This document shows, piece after piece, positions 9,267 to 19,034 of a stretch of DNA of 64,000 nt; the stretch's first letter is position 1; every line of letters begins with the position of its first letter. The notes beneath the pieces were generated by a model, which saw only the letters and a program-made list of their open reading frames with translations, was not told the origin of the DNA and ran no database searches. The position numbers and the translations under genes are program-made. Origin of the DNA: Methylococcus capsulatus str. Texas = ATCC 19069. GTDB lineage: Bacteria > Pseudomonadota > Gammaproteobacteria > Methylococcales > Methylococcaceae. Location: NCBI RefSeq assembly GCF_000424685.1, contig NZ_AUKJ01000018.1:237814-301813 (forward strand), given 5' to 3'.

Positions 9267-10177
9267 TTCGGCTCCTGAAATCCCGGCTCCCCCGGGCCTG
9301 GGAGACCCGGCGCCGGTCCCAGCAGCAGGGTCTGCGGGTCTCGTTCCAGTGTTTTCGACAGTCGGCGCAGACTGGCCGCGGTGTGAGCCGCGTCGTCGAT
9401 CAGCGCGTCCAGTTCCGGCAACCGGCTGCGGATCAGGGTATCGCTCGCGGCTGCTCCGATGTCCACGACCTTTTGTGCGCTTTCGCTCAGTGCCCGGACC
9501 TGGCGGGAGGTTTCGCGGACGTCGCGGGCCATGGCAGAATGGTCCGCGAGCGCCTGCCTCAGTCTGCCGTCCAGGATGGGGATGCGTTCCAGCCCCTCTT
9601 CGATGTACCGTTCCAGGCGGACCAGTTCGTCCGCCGCCGTGTCCAGGCTTTCCAGGGTGTGCGCGATCCGCTGGCGGTTGCCGTCGTCGAGGAGGGCATT
9701 CAGCCGGCTGGTGAGCTGGGCAATCTGGGTGAGGATGTCCGACCCCGAACCGGTCAGCTTGTCCAGGATGGAGGGACGCAGCGGGATGCTGGCCGGGTTC
9801 CTGGGGTCGGTGCGCAGGGGTTCCGGGTCGTTGCCTTCGTCGCTGAGATCGATCTGGGCCAGGCCGGTAAGCGGCTGCACCCGCAGCGTGGCATAGGTGC
9901 CGCGGGTGATCGGAAGGCCCTTGTCGACCTCGATCCGGACCAGGATGGTGCGGGGATCGTGGGGCGCGAAGCTGATCGAGGCCACCTTGCCGGCCCGCAC
10001 GCCACGGAAGATGACCAGGGATTCCGGGTTGAGGCCGGATACCGCGCCCTGGGTGGAGACCACATAGACGTCGCGTTCGGTGCCATAGTCGCCAAGAACA
10101 AGGGCGATGCCGATCAGCGCGCTGCCAAGAATGACCACGAACAGGCCGGTCAGCAGGGCATAGGTTTCCCTGACCAT
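9263..10177 (-). CDS. MCE/MlaD family substrate-binding protein
   Basis: A 304-residue protein with one N-terminal membrane span (residues about 7-29), then a single MCE/MlaD domain with the typical G-L-N-P-E-S-L-V-I-F-R-G-V-R-A-G-K-V stretch, and a long alpha-helical C-terminal region. It would sit in the periplasm anchored to the inner membrane and ferry phospholipid or another hydrophobic substrate. The start at 10177 directly follows the ATPase stop (10179-10181). Confidence 0.9.
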   Translation of the reverse strand: MVRETYALLTGLFVVILGSALIGIALVLGDYGTERDVYVVSTQGAVSGLNPESLVIFRGVRAGKVASISFAPHDPRTILVRIEVDKGLPITRGTYATLRVQPLTGLAQIDLSDEGNDPEPLRTDPRNPASIPLRPSILDKLTGSGSDILTQIAQLTSRLNALLDDGNRQRIAHTLESLDTAADELVRLERYIEEGLERIPILDGRLRQALADHSAMARDVRETSRQVRALSESAQKVVDIGAAASDTLIRSRLPELDALIDDAAHTAASLRRLSKTLERDPQTLLLGPAPGLPGPGEPGFQEPK

Positions 10178-10178
10178 T

Positions 10179-10949
10179 TCAGTCGGACCTTCCCAGGATT
10201 CTCTGGGCGCGTTTGCCATGGAAGAAGTCGCGGGCGAAAGGATGCGCGCAGGCGATCGCATCGTCCAGCGTGCCATAGGATACCAGTTGCTGCCCGGCAA
10301 GCACGGCCACGCAGGTGCACAGGTCGCTGAGGGTGTCCAGGTCGTGGGTCACCATCACGACGGTGAAGCCCAATTCCCGGTGCAGTTGCCCCAACAGGCC
10401 GACGAACTCTTCGCCCAGCACCGGATCGAGGCCGGAGGTGGGTTCGTCCAGGAAGAGTACTTCGGGTTCCATGATCAAGGCACGAGCCAGGGCGGCCCGC
10501 TTGACCATGCCGCCGGACAGCTCCGCCGGCATCAGCAGGGCATCGGTTTCCCCCAGACCGACCATGGCGAGCTTCATGCAGACCAGTCGGGCGATCAACT
10601 CCTCGTCCAAGGTCTTGAGTTCGCGCAGCGGGAAAGCGATGTTGTCGAATACGCTCAGCGCGCTGAACAGGGCGCCGCCTTGGAACAGCACGCCGCAACG
10701 GTTGCGGAGCTGCTGCTTGCGGCGCGCGTCGGCTTCCGCCAATGACTCGCCGAGCAGCCAGACCTGACCCTGGGTCGGTGTCTGCAGACCGATCATTTCG
10801 CGCATCAAGACGGTCTTGCCGCAGCCGGAGGCGCCGACCACCCCCAGGATCTGTCCGCGGCCCAGGCTGAGGCTGATGTCGCGATGTACGAGATTCTCGC
10901 CGAAGCGGGTCCACACATGCTCCATGTGTATGACTTCGTCGTCCGTCAT
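10179..10949 (-). CDS. MCE-transporter ATP-binding protein (MlaF-like)
   Basis: A 256-residue ABC ATPase. Walker A is G-A-S-G-C-G-K-T at about residues 39-46, the Q-loop lies in V-L-F-Q-G-G-A-L-F-S, the signature is L-S-G-G-M, Walker B is V-L-F-L-D-E-P, and H-D-L-D follows. The G-G-A-L-F sequence after the Q-loop is characteristic of MlaF-type ATPases. Its start overlaps the permease stop (ATGA at 10946-10949), so the two are translationally coupled. Confidence 0.92.
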   Translation of the reverse strand: MTDDEVIHMEHVWTRFGENLVHRDISLSLGRGQILGVVGASGCGKTVLMREMIGLQTPTQGQVWLLGESLAEADARRKQQLRNRCGVLFQGGALFSALSVFDNIAFPLRELKTLDEELIARLVCMKLAMVGLGETDALLMPAELSGGMVKRAALARALIMEPEVLFLDEPTSGLDPVLGEEFVGLLGQLHRELGFTVVMVTHDLDTLSDLCTCVAVLAGQQLVSYGTLDDAIACAHPFARDFFHGKRAQRILGRSD

Positions 10950-12166
10950 CGTATGCCCACACCTCGGAACAGGATGGCGAACACGGCGTCGATCAGGATC
11001 ACCAGGGTGATGGAAACCACAACCGAATTCGTGGTCTCGTTGCCGAGGCTCTCGGTATTGGGCTCGATGCGCAGTCCATAATGGCAGGCGATCAGGGCGA
11101 CGAACAGTCCGAACACGGCGGCCTTGCCCAAGCCGATGGCAAAGTTGGCGACCGGGACGGCGGCGGGCAGTTTCTGGAAGAACTGGTGATAGCCGATTTC
11201 CAGCTCCAGGTGGGCCGAGACCGCGCCGCCCGCCAGGGCGACTACATCGGTCCAGACCACCAGCAGCGGCAAGGCTACCACCAGGGCGACGACCTTCGGA
11301 AGGATCAGCCGCAGGGACTGGGAAATGCCCATGGCGGCGAGGGCATCCAGCTCTTGGGTCACACGCATCACGCCGATCCGCGCCGTCATCGAAGAACCGG
11401 AGCGGCCCGCGACCAGGATGGCCGCCAGCAGGGGTCCCAGTTCGCGGATGATGCTCATTCCCAGGATGTTGACGATGTAGACCTGTGCGCCGAAAGTCTT
11501 GAGCTGCAGCGACGACAGGTAGCTGACCACCACACCGATCAGGAAGCCCACCAGTGCCGTGATGCCCAGGGCACGGCCGCCGGTTTCGTGGATGGTAGCG
11601 GAGATTTCCCGCCAAGGGATGTCTGCCGGATGACGGGCGAGATGGGCCAGGTCCAGGATCAGCTGGCCGAGCAGGGCCAGGACCGCCAGCAGGTGACTGC
11701 CGAGGCCGGCGATTGCGGCGATGATCCGCCGGCGTATCGGCACCGGGGGCCTCCGGCCGTCCCGCACCGCGGGAATCCCCCCCGTTTGCCAGCGACGGAA
11801 TGCGGATTGTTGTTCGTGGCGCAACGAGATCCGTTCCGGCAGCCGCTCTCCCCAGGCCTGCCACAGGACAAAGGCGCCGGCGCTGTCGAGCACGTTCACT
11901 CCGCGCAGGTCCCATTCCAGGTCTGGCCGCCGCGCTGCGCGGCATAGTCGCTCACGCAGATCCGGGGAGGCCGCTATCAGCCCGCGCAGGTTCCAGTGAC
12001 CGTGGACCACGGCGGTGCCGTCTTCCACGGCGAATTCCGGTGGCGAGAGCGGCGGCAGGGCGGACGTTTCCGCGGAGCTTTGCGAAGCGAGCATGTTTCG
12101 ACGCGCTTGACGAAATGGGCGGGGGCGCTTTTCCGGATGCCGAACTTGCACGATCATGGACCGCAT
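10946..12166 (-). CDS. MCE-transporter permease with N-terminal STAS domain (MlaE-like)
   Basis: Up to 406 residues. The N-terminal ~130 residues resemble a STAS domain (H-G-H-W-N-L-R-G and G-V-N-V-L-D-S-A-G-A), and the rest is an MlaE permease with the hallmark R-E-L-G-P-L-L-A-A-I-L-V-A-G-R-S-G and G-V-M-R-V-T-Q-E-L-D-A-L stretches. In Mla systems STAS is usually a separate protein (MlaB), so this is a fused form. In-frame ATGs at 12166, 12157 and 12094 are all possible starts; none has a strong ribosome binding site, and the first is listed. Confidence 0.9.
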   Translation of the reverse strand: MRSMIVQVRHPEKRPRPFRQARRNMLASQSSAETSALPPLSPPEFAVEDGTAVVHGHWNLRGLIAASPDLRERLCRAARRPDLEWDLRGVNVLDSAGAFVLWQAWGERLPERISLRHEQQSAFRRWQTGGIPAVRDGRRPPVPIRRRIIAAIAGLGSHLLAVLALLGQLILDLAHLARHPADIPWREISATIHETGGRALGITALVGFLIGVVVSYLSSLQLKTFGAQVYIVNILGMSIIRELGPLLAAILVAGRSGSSMTARIGVMRVTQELDALAAMGISQSLRLILPKVVALVVALPLLVVWTDVVALAGGAVSAHLELEIGYHQFFQKLPAAVPVANFAIGLGKAAVFGLFVALIACHYGLRIEPNTESLGNETTNSVVVSITLVILIDAVFAILFRGVGIR

Positions 12167-12195
12167 CGCTCGACAGGCAACCGGAGGCTTGAATC

Positions 12196-12351
12196 ATGAA
12201 CCCTTCCCGCTGGAAATGCATCTTCGTATTGCTTCTGCTCACACTGCTGGGCGTGGGACCGATGCCCATCACCAGCATCATCGGCATCTATGTCGTGGTC
12301 GCCCGGCCGCGCTGGTTCCGGGATCTGGTGCGGCGGGTCTATGACGAGTGA
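12196..12351 (+). CDS. Small membrane protein, 51 residues
   Basis: An open frame of 51 codons encoding one long hydrophobic region (about residues 8-35) ending in an Arg-rich tail (A-R-P-R-W-F-R-D-L-V-R-R-V). It lies between the MlaE-like gene (divergent) and the outer membrane channel gene (convergent). The amphipathic positive-inside arrangement and clean start support a real small protein. No family is recognised. Confidence 0.55.
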   Translation: MNPSRWKCIFVLLLLTLLGVGPMPITSIIGIYVVVARPRWFRDLVRRVYDE

Positions 12352-12410
12352 GGCAGACTCCCCCGCTGGGCTGGGTACGGTCGAAGCATGGGGGAGGCTT
12401 CCCGCCATCC

Positions 12411-14030
12411 CTATTGCTTGAACGGTCTGGTCAAGTCGTTGTTCAGCCTGTTGTCGTCCGCCGGCACGTCGATACCCCCGGCAGGCGCGGGTTTTCCGGC
12501 ATTGCCATACTCTTCGAAAACGCCGAAGGGCTGAATCTGATCGTCGGCGGGCAATTGCTTGCGGTTCCAGCCGCCACCCAGCGCGCGAATGAGCGCAATC
12601 GTGTTTTTCAGCCGTTCGGTCTTTAGCACCACCGCGTCGATGCGCGCCGTCAGCGTGTTGATCTGGGCGTAGATGAGGTCGAGGCTGGTGATCAAACCGC
12701 CCAGATAAAGCTCCATGGTCAGATTCTGCGTCTTCAGCGCGGCCTTGACGGCTTCGTCCTGCCGGTCGGCCGCCACGCTCAGCCGGTTGGTCAGGCTCAG
12801 TCCGTTCTCGACTTCGCGAAAGGCGTTGAGTACCGTCGCTCGGTATTTGTCCTCGGTTTCGCGGTAGGCCGACCAGGACTGCTGCAGTTGGGCGCGGCGC
12901 AGACCGCCCTGAAACAGGGGGATCGAAACGGAAGCGCCGTAGGACCAGTAACTGTTGGCGAGCGCGATCAGATTCATGCTGCCGTTCTCGTAGCCTCCGC
13001 TGGCCTTGAACACCACGTTCGGGAAGAACGCTGCGCGGGCGATGCCGATGGCGCGGTTCGCCTGTGCCATCTGGCGCTCCATCTGGGCGATGTCGGGCCG
13101 GCGTTCGAGCAGCGTGGCGGGAATGGTCTGCGGAATCGTGAATTCCGGTGATGGCAGCTCGTCGACCGGCGCGATGCTGAAAGCGGCCGGCGCCTTGTTG
13201 ACGAGAATGGCGATCGCATGTTCGGTCACCTGACGTCGGCCCTGAATGTCGAGCTCTTTCGCTTCGGTGCTGTGCAACAGGTATTCGGCGCGGGCGACAT
13301 CGAGTTGCGGCACGATGGCACCCTTGTACTGGGCGTCGACGATCTCCAGTGATTTTTTGTAGTAGGCGATCGACTGTTTATAGACGGAATCCTGTGCGTC
13401 ATAGCCGCGCAGGGTGAAATAGTCCGTAGCGATTTCCGCCTGCAGGCTCAGGCGCGCAAGCCCGTACTCGGCTGCGCGCTGTTCGGCCTGGTAAATCTCC
13501 GCACGTATCCGGTTGCGGATCGCCGACCAGAAGTCGGGCTCCCAGGAGGCGAGTCCGCCGCTGTAATAATCCGACTGCTCGATCGGCGCATTGGGTGCGC
13601 GAAACAGCGTATTGACGGACTGCCGATTGTCCGAGGCGCCGAACTCCAGCCCGAACTGCGGGATCAGACGCGATCGCACCTTCATCATCATGTCCCGGGC
13701 CTGGACGAAGCGCTCCGCGGCGGCCTGCAGGTCGGCGTTGGCCGCCATGGCTTGTTCTTCGAGCTGGGTCAGGACCGGGTCGTTGAAAAGTTTCCACCAG
13801 TCCGGGCGCAGCTCGCCGTCCGACGGTTTCGCTTCGACGAAGGGACTCGATCCATGCCACGAGTCGGGGACGACGAACTGGGCGGGTTCATAAGGGGGGG
13901 CCAGATCCACGGCGGGGCCGTCGACGCACGCCGACAAATGGAGTATCAGCGGTATGAGACTACTGCGCCGCATGCGTGTGCGAAAAATACGTGATGCCGC
14001 CGGCTTCATCCGCGAGCCCATGTCCATCAT
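12411..14030 (-). CDS. NodT-type outer membrane efflux lipoprotein
   Basis: A 539-residue TolC/NodT-family channel, probably lipidated at L-H-L-S-A-C (about residue 35). It shows the D-L-A-P-P-Y-E-P-A-Q-F N-terminus, D-W-W-K-L-F-N-D-P and the two repeats of the outer membrane factor fold, including R-P-D-I-A-Q-M-E-R-Q. The start overlaps the stop of the adaptor gene (ATGA at 14027-14030). A later ATG at 13973 would give a shorter signal peptide and remains possible. It completes a tripartite RND pump with the two genes upstream. Confidence 0.92.
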   Translation of the reverse strand: MMDMGSRMKPAASRIFRTRMRRSSLIPLILHLSACVDGPAVDLAPPYEPAQFVVPDSWHGSSPFVEAKPSDGELRPDWWKLFNDPVLTQLEEQAMAANADLQAAAERFVQARDMMMKVRSRLIPQFGLEFGASDNRQSVNTLFRAPNAPIEQSDYYSGGLASWEPDFWSAIRNRIRAEIYQAEQRAAEYGLARLSLQAEIATDYFTLRGYDAQDSVYKQSIAYYKKSLEIVDAQYKGAIVPQLDVARAEYLLHSTEAKELDIQGRRQVTEHAIAILVNKAPAAFSIAPVDELPSPEFTIPQTIPATLLERRPDIAQMERQMAQANRAIGIARAAFFPNVVFKASGGYENGSMNLIALANSYWSYGASVSIPLFQGGLRRAQLQQSWSAYRETEDKYRATVLNAFREVENGLSLTNRLSVAADRQDEAVKAALKTQNLTMELYLGGLITSLDLIYAQINTLTARIDAVVLKTERLKNTIALIRALGGGWNRKQLPADDQIQPFGVFEEYGNAGKPAPAGGIDVPADDNRLNNDLTRPFKQ

Positions 14031-15247
14031 TGGCCCGCAGTCGGAGATGCGGCTTCCTGGAGCCCCGGCGGTCCGTCCTCGCCGGAAAGATCGTAGCCCG
14101 GCGCCGGTTTGACGATGCGCACCTTGTCGCCTTCGAGCAGGGCGGCGCTGGGGTTGTTCACGATGCGTTCGTTCGGAGTGACGCCTTCGGTGAACTCCAC
14201 CGTTCCGTCGAGAATCTTGCTCACCTGGATCGGTTTGAAGTGAATGCGGTCGTCATCTGTCACCACGGCGACCTGCGTGTTGGCTTCCTGAAATACCAGC
14301 GCGCTGGCAGGAATGCTGAGAATATGGGTATCGTTCGGCACCGTGAGGGTGACCGTGGCGTACGATCCAGGCCACAAGGCACCGTCTTCATTGTCGATCG
14401 TGAATTCGGTCACGATGGTGCGGGTGTTCGGATCGATGCCGTTGGCGGCGGTCAGGAAATTGGCGGTGAAATGGCGGTTGGTGTATTGCGGTACGACCAC
14501 GTCGGCGGTGAGGCCGGGTTTGAGTATTTCCGCCAGAGTGCTCGGCACGGAAATGAAGAGACGCATCTTGTGTATGTCGGCCACGGAAAACAGATTGCTG
14601 ACCGTATTGCCGTTGGTGCTGCTGATATAGCCGTCCTTGTTGATGTAGTCACCGACGTTGACATTACGCTGCGTCACCACGCCATCATAAGGGGCGACGA
14701 TGGTTTTGAAGCGCATCTTCGCCAGGAAATTATTGACGTTGTTTTCCGCGGCCTTGACCTGGGCCGCTTCGGAGCGTTCATTGGCTTCCTGCACCGAGAT
14801 TGACTGTTCCGACACCGCGTGCGATTCACGCAGCGCCAGCCAGCGTTTCAGGGACACCAGCGCGAGATTGTATTTGGCGCGTTGCGATTCCAGATCCGCC
14901 TTGGCCTGAGAAAACTCGGCATCGAGCGTCGGCTGGCTGATTTCCGCGAGCACCTCGCCCTGCTTTACGCGAGCCCCGTAATCCTTGTACCACATCTTCA
15001 CATAGCCGGGGATCTGGGCGTAGATCGGCGCCTGATACCAGGCGTCGATATTGCCGGGAAGCGAAATGGTCGCGGTCGGCGCGATCGGCCGGGCGTGGGT
15101 GATGGCGACGGTCGGCACGGCCTCCCGGAGCGTTTCTTCGCGCAGGGCATCGGCGTCGCGTTTGCGCTGATAGAACTGATAGCCGACATACACGACGCAA
15201 AGCAGAATCGCTAGAGCTATGCGCGGTTCGCGCAGGATCTTGGGCAT
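14027..15247 (-). CDS. RND efflux periplasmic adaptor (membrane fusion protein)
   Basis: A 406-residue HlyD/AcrA-type adaptor with an N-terminal membrane anchor (residues about 8-25), a lipoyl-type half motif (V-K-Q-G-E-V-L-A-E-I), a helical hairpin, and a beta-barrel domain (A-P-Y-D-G-V-V-T-Q-R-N-V-N-V-G-D). The start at 15247 shares one base with the permease stop and has a GGAG site before it, so the two genes are coupled. Substrates cannot be told from sequence. Confidence 0.93.
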   Translation of the reverse strand: MPKILREPRIALAILLCVVYVGYQFYQRKRDADALREETLREAVPTVAITHARPIAPTATISLPGNIDAWYQAPIYAQIPGYVKMWYKDYGARVKQGEVLAEISQPTLDAEFSQAKADLESQRAKYNLALVSLKRWLALRESHAVSEQSISVQEANERSEAAQVKAAENNVNNFLAKMRFKTIVAPYDGVVTQRNVNVGDYINKDGYISSTNGNTVSNLFSVADIHKMRLFISVPSTLAEILKPGLTADVVVPQYTNRHFTANFLTAANGIDPNTRTIVTEFTIDNEDGALWPGSYATVTLTVPNDTHILSIPASALVFQEANTQVAVVTDDDRIHFKPIQVSKILDGTVEFTEGVTPNERIVNNPSAALLEGDKVRIVKPAPGYDLSGEDGPPGLQEAASPTAGQ

Positions 15248-18200
15248 CAGCTTTTCTCCTTCCGGCTGGCGGTTCGCTTGCTGTAAATCATGGCGTAGAC
15301 GCACGGTACGAAAAGCAGCGTCGCGAAGGTGGCGAGCATCAGGCCGCCCATGACGGCGCGGCCCAGCGGTGCGTTCTGGGAATTGCTCAGCGACATCGGC
15401 AGCATGCCGATGATCATGGCCGAGGCGGTCATCAGCACCGGTCGTATGCGCGCATAGCCCGCCTCGACGGCTGCTTTCAGTGCGTCGCCATGCATTTCGA
15501 ACCGTTCGCGGGCATAGGAAACGACCAGGATCGAATTGGCGGTCGCCGTCCCCATCGACATGATGGCGCCCGTCAGTGCCGGTACCGAAATATTGGTGTG
15601 GGTGATGAACAGCGACCAGGCGATGCCCGCCAGTGCACCCGGCAAGGCGGTAATGATGATGAAGGGATCGAGCCAGGACTGGAAGTTGATGACGAGCAGC
15701 AGATACACCAGCACGATCGCAGCAACGAGGCCGGCCAGCAGTTCGAAATAAGCGCTGGCCATGGTTTCGGCCTGTCCCTTGATGTCCACCTGCGTGCCGC
15801 GGGGCAACTCTTTCTCCATGCTCTCGACGGCTTTCTCGACGTCCGCCAGCACGCCGCCGAGGTCACGTCCTTCGGCGGACACATAGATGTCGAACACCGG
15901 CATGATGTCCATGTGGGTGACGACTCCCGGCGTACCGGTCACGGAAAGGGAGGCGACGTTGCCAAGGAGTTGCATGCCCTTCCCGGAGGGATTCATGTCG
16001 CCTTTGTCGACCGGAATGGTCAGGAGATCGTTGATGCTGGCGAGCTGCGGCTGCGGCAGATAGATATTGACCTGGTAGGACAGGCCGGTCTTGTGGTCGA
16101 GCCAAAATACCTGGTCGACCTGCTGGCTGCCGGAGGTCGACATCAGCAGATTGTCGGTGATGTCTTTCAAGGTCAAATCGATGCCGAGTCCGAGGCTGCG
16201 ATTACCGTTCACGTTCAGCGTCGGTGTGCGCATGGTCTGCTGGATCGTCACGTCGCTGGCGCCGCTGATCTTGCGCAACTCGCTTGCCAACCGGCGCGCG
16301 TATTCGTAGTTGGCTTCCATCTCCGTGCCGTTGATGCGGACGTCGATCGGCGATGGCGAACCGAAGTTGAGGATTTTCGCGGTCAGATCCGCCGGCTGGA
16401 AAGTGAATTCGGTTCCCGGATAGCGCTCTCGCAAGCCTTTGCGGAGTATGCGCCGGTAATCCCAGACGGGTGAGGCTTCATTTTTCAGGCTGATCGTCAG
16501 ATCGCAATCCTGCGAGCCGATGGTCGGGGTCGGAATGAAAGCCAGATTGTGCGGACCGATCGGCAGACCGCAGTTGCTGACGACGCCTTCGACCTGACCG
16601 GGCAAGAGATTCGCGATGTCGTTCGAGACCAGCGAGGCGATGCGTCCGGCCACCTCGATGCGCGTGCCGAGCGGCGCCCGCATGTGCATCTGGATGGTTC
16701 CCGACTTGATCTCGGGGAAGAAGTCGCGTCCGTTGAAGTAATAAAGGACGAGAGAGCCGACCGCGAACGCCAGGAAGGTTCGGATGAAAGCGCCACGATG
16801 GGCTATCGCCTGCTCGAGTCGCGCCTTGTAGTTTTCGCGGAAACGGTCGAAACCGCGTTCGAAACCTTGCTGGAAGCGGCTCAGGAAGCCTGGCGGCTGT
16901 GCTGCGTGATGAGCGGAATGCGGCGCGTCGTGAGCTACCAGCACGTATTTCGCCATGGTCGGCACCAGGGTGCGCGACAGGATGAAGGAGGCGAGCATGG
17001 CGAAGATCACCGCCTCGGCCATCGGCGCGAACAGATACCCGGATACGCCGCTCAGCTCGAACAGCGGAAACCAGACCGTGACGATGCAAAGGGTAGCCAC
17101 CAAGGTCGGGACGACGATCTGGTTGGCTGCATCGATGATGGCGGTTTCGAGCGGCTTCCCCATTTCCAGGTGGGTGTCGATGTTCTCGATCATCACGGTC
17201 GCATCGTCGACCAGAATACCGACCGCCAGCGCCAGTCCACCCAGGGTCATGATGTTGATCGACTCCCCCAGGAGGTGCAGACAGATGAGGGAGGTCAGGA
17301 TGGCCAGCGGTATGGAGGTCGCGATGATGACCGTCGGTCGCCAGGAACCGAGAAACAGCAGTACGACCAGCCCGGTGAGCAAGGCGGCGGTTCCCATTTC
17401 GTGCAGAACATCCTTGATCGAGTCCTTCACGAAGATCGAGGCATCGTTCAGCAGTTTGATTTTCACGCCCTCGGGAACGATTTGCTCGATGCGCGGAATC
17501 ATCTTTTTGATGCCGTCGACCACGTCCAGGGTCGATGCATTGCCGCTCTTCATCACCACGATCATGACGGCCTGCTTGCCCTCGACCAGCACGGCGTTGA
17601 TCTGGGGCGGGCCGGCGATCTGTACATCGGCGACGTCGCGCAGATAGATCGTGGAGTTGGTCGCGTCGACCCGCTTGATCGGGATGTTGTTGAAATCCTC
17701 GATCTGCATCGGCGTGGCGTTGGTCTGCACCATCCAGTCGGTCTGCTTGATCTTCATGTCGCCCGCGGGCAGCACGATGCTCTGATCGCCGAAAGCATTG
17801 TGGACGTCGGTGGCGGTGATGTTGTGGGCGAGCAGTTTCTGCTTGTCGAGCGAGACCAGCAGCTGCTGGGGTTTGCCGCCGTAGGGTTGCGGCAGGATCG
17901 CTCCCGGGATGGTGACCAGCAGCGTCCGGATGCGTGCGTAAGCGAGATTGTAGAGTTCCGACGGCGACAGCGTATCGGAAGTCACCTGCAGCATGGCCAC
18001 CGGCACCGAGGACGCTTCCAGGCGCATGATCAGCGGGGGTGAGATGTCCGGCGGCAACTGTTTGACCACCGTCTGCGAAATCGCGGTGATCTCGGCCTCG
18101 GCACCGGCGAGATTGGTGTCGGGCTGAAGATAGATATTGATGATGCTGATGCCGTAGTACGAATTGCTTTCGATGCGCGCAATGCCTTCCACCGTCGAAG

Positions 18201-18417
18201 TCAAGGCGCGCTCGTAATAATAGGTGATGCGTCCCGACACGTCCTGAGGCAGCAGTCCGGCATACGACCAGACCACGGAAACGACGGGTATCTTGATGGG
18301 CGGAAAGACGTCGGTCGCCGTTTTGAGCACCGACAGGATCCCGAACAAAACGATCAGGATCGAAAGAACCACAAAAGTGTACGGTCTGCGCAGCGCAATG
18401 AGGACGATCTGGTTCAT
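15247..18417 (-). CDS. RND family efflux permease
   Basis: A 1056-residue inner membrane transporter of the AcrB/MexB superfamily, with twelve expected spans in two repeats. The D-D pair in transmembrane 4 (G-I-L-V-D-D-A-T-V-M-I-E-N) that relays protons in this family is present. The N-terminus (L-R-R-P-Y-T-F-V-V-L-S-I) and the large periplasmic loops are typical. It is first in a three-gene operon followed by adaptor and outer membrane channel. This order, with the permease first, is less common than adaptor first. Confidence 0.94.
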   Translation of the reverse strand: MNQIVLIALRRPYTFVVLSILIVLFGILSVLKTATDVFPPIKIPVVSVVWSYAGLLPQDVSGRITYYYERALTSTVEGIARIESNSYYGISIINIYLQPDTNLAGAEAEITAISQTVVKQLPPDISPPLIMRLEASSVPVAMLQVTSDTLSPSELYNLAYARIRTLLVTIPGAILPQPYGGKPQQLLVSLDKQKLLAHNITATDVHNAFGDQSIVLPAGDMKIKQTDWMVQTNATPMQIEDFNNIPIKRVDATNSTIYLRDVADVQIAGPPQINAVLVEGKQAVMIVVMKSGNASTLDVVDGIKKMIPRIEQIVPEGVKIKLLNDASIFVKDSIKDVLHEMGTAALLTGLVVLLFLGSWRPTVIIATSIPLAILTSLICLHLLGESINIMTLGGLALAVGILVDDATVMIENIDTHLEMGKPLETAIIDAANQIVVPTLVATLCIVTVWFPLFELSGVSGYLFAPMAEAVIFAMLASFILSRTLVPTMAKYVLVAHDAPHSAHHAAQPPGFLSRFQQGFERGFDRFRENYKARLEQAIAHRGAFIRTFLAFAVGSLVLYYFNGRDFFPEIKSGTIQMHMRAPLGTRIEVAGRIASLVSNDIANLLPGQVEGVVSNCGLPIGPHNLAFIPTPTIGSQDCDLTISLKNEASPVWDYRRILRKGLRERYPGTEFTFQPADLTAKILNFGSPSPIDVRINGTEMEANYEYARRLASELRKISGASDVTIQQTMRTPTLNVNGNRSLGLGIDLTLKDITDNLLMSTSGSQQVDQVFWLDHKTGLSYQVNIYLPQPQLASINDLLTIPVDKGDMNPSGKGMQLLGNVASLSVTGTPGVVTHMDIMPVFDIYVSAEGRDLGGVLADVEKAVESMEKELPRGTQVDIKGQAETMASAYFELLAGLVAAIVLVYLLLVINFQSWLDPFIIITALPGALAGIAWSLFITHTNISVPALTGAIMSMGTATANSILVVSYARERFEMHGDALKAAVEAGYARIRPVLMTASAMIIGMLPMSLSNSQNAPLGRAVMGGLMLATFATLLFVPCVYAMIYSKRTASRKEKS

Positions 18418-19034
18418 GCGGGAAGCCTGCTGAAAACGGTCTTTTTGTCAGTCAAATGCAGGTTTCAAGAGGGATGTCTTCCGGCTTGAATCTCACGAAC
18501 CAAACCGACGTCATGGCCATTGCTCCGCGGCGCGACTCAATCCGGCCCGGGACTGGGAGGATGGGGTTCGGTTTCGGGTCTTTGAGTCGGGTGGGTCATG
18601 GGACGCGGTTCATTCGCGGCAGGGGTGGTCGACCGGCTACCCCCAACGGTGCAAGTTTGGGTGCGCGGACGGCGGGCAGACCCGGTGGCGTCGGCACGAT
18701 CATGGCCGGCCCGCCGTTCGGGAGCGAGGGATGGCCGCCACCGTATACGCCAAGCGGTTGGAGTTCATGTTCACGAATGATGCTTACAGCTCAAATCAAA
18801 GTGCCGGAGTCCGGGGCGTTTCCTTGGCATTGCCTGGAACGGCAGGCGGATGGCCCCGGGCTCGGCCAGAAAGCCGCAGAACGAAGCCGCTGTATCCTGC
18901 CACAACGGCCGCTGGCGTGCCAAGGTGGTTTGATGCCGTGTCGCTTCGGGGGCCGAGATGCCACCTCGAGCACGATCGGCCAGGATGCGCCGGCGCCTCG
19001 GAGATTCGGCTTTCCGGACGGGGCGAGGCCCCGC
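18418..19034. other. 617-bp gap without a convincing gene
   Basis: Between the RND permease start and the end of the next minus-strand gene. Open frames exist on both strands but have poor composition, no ribosome binding sites and no recognisable motif. The promoter of the RND operon should lie at its left end. I see no repeat, tRNA or terminator here. Confidence 0.5.
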
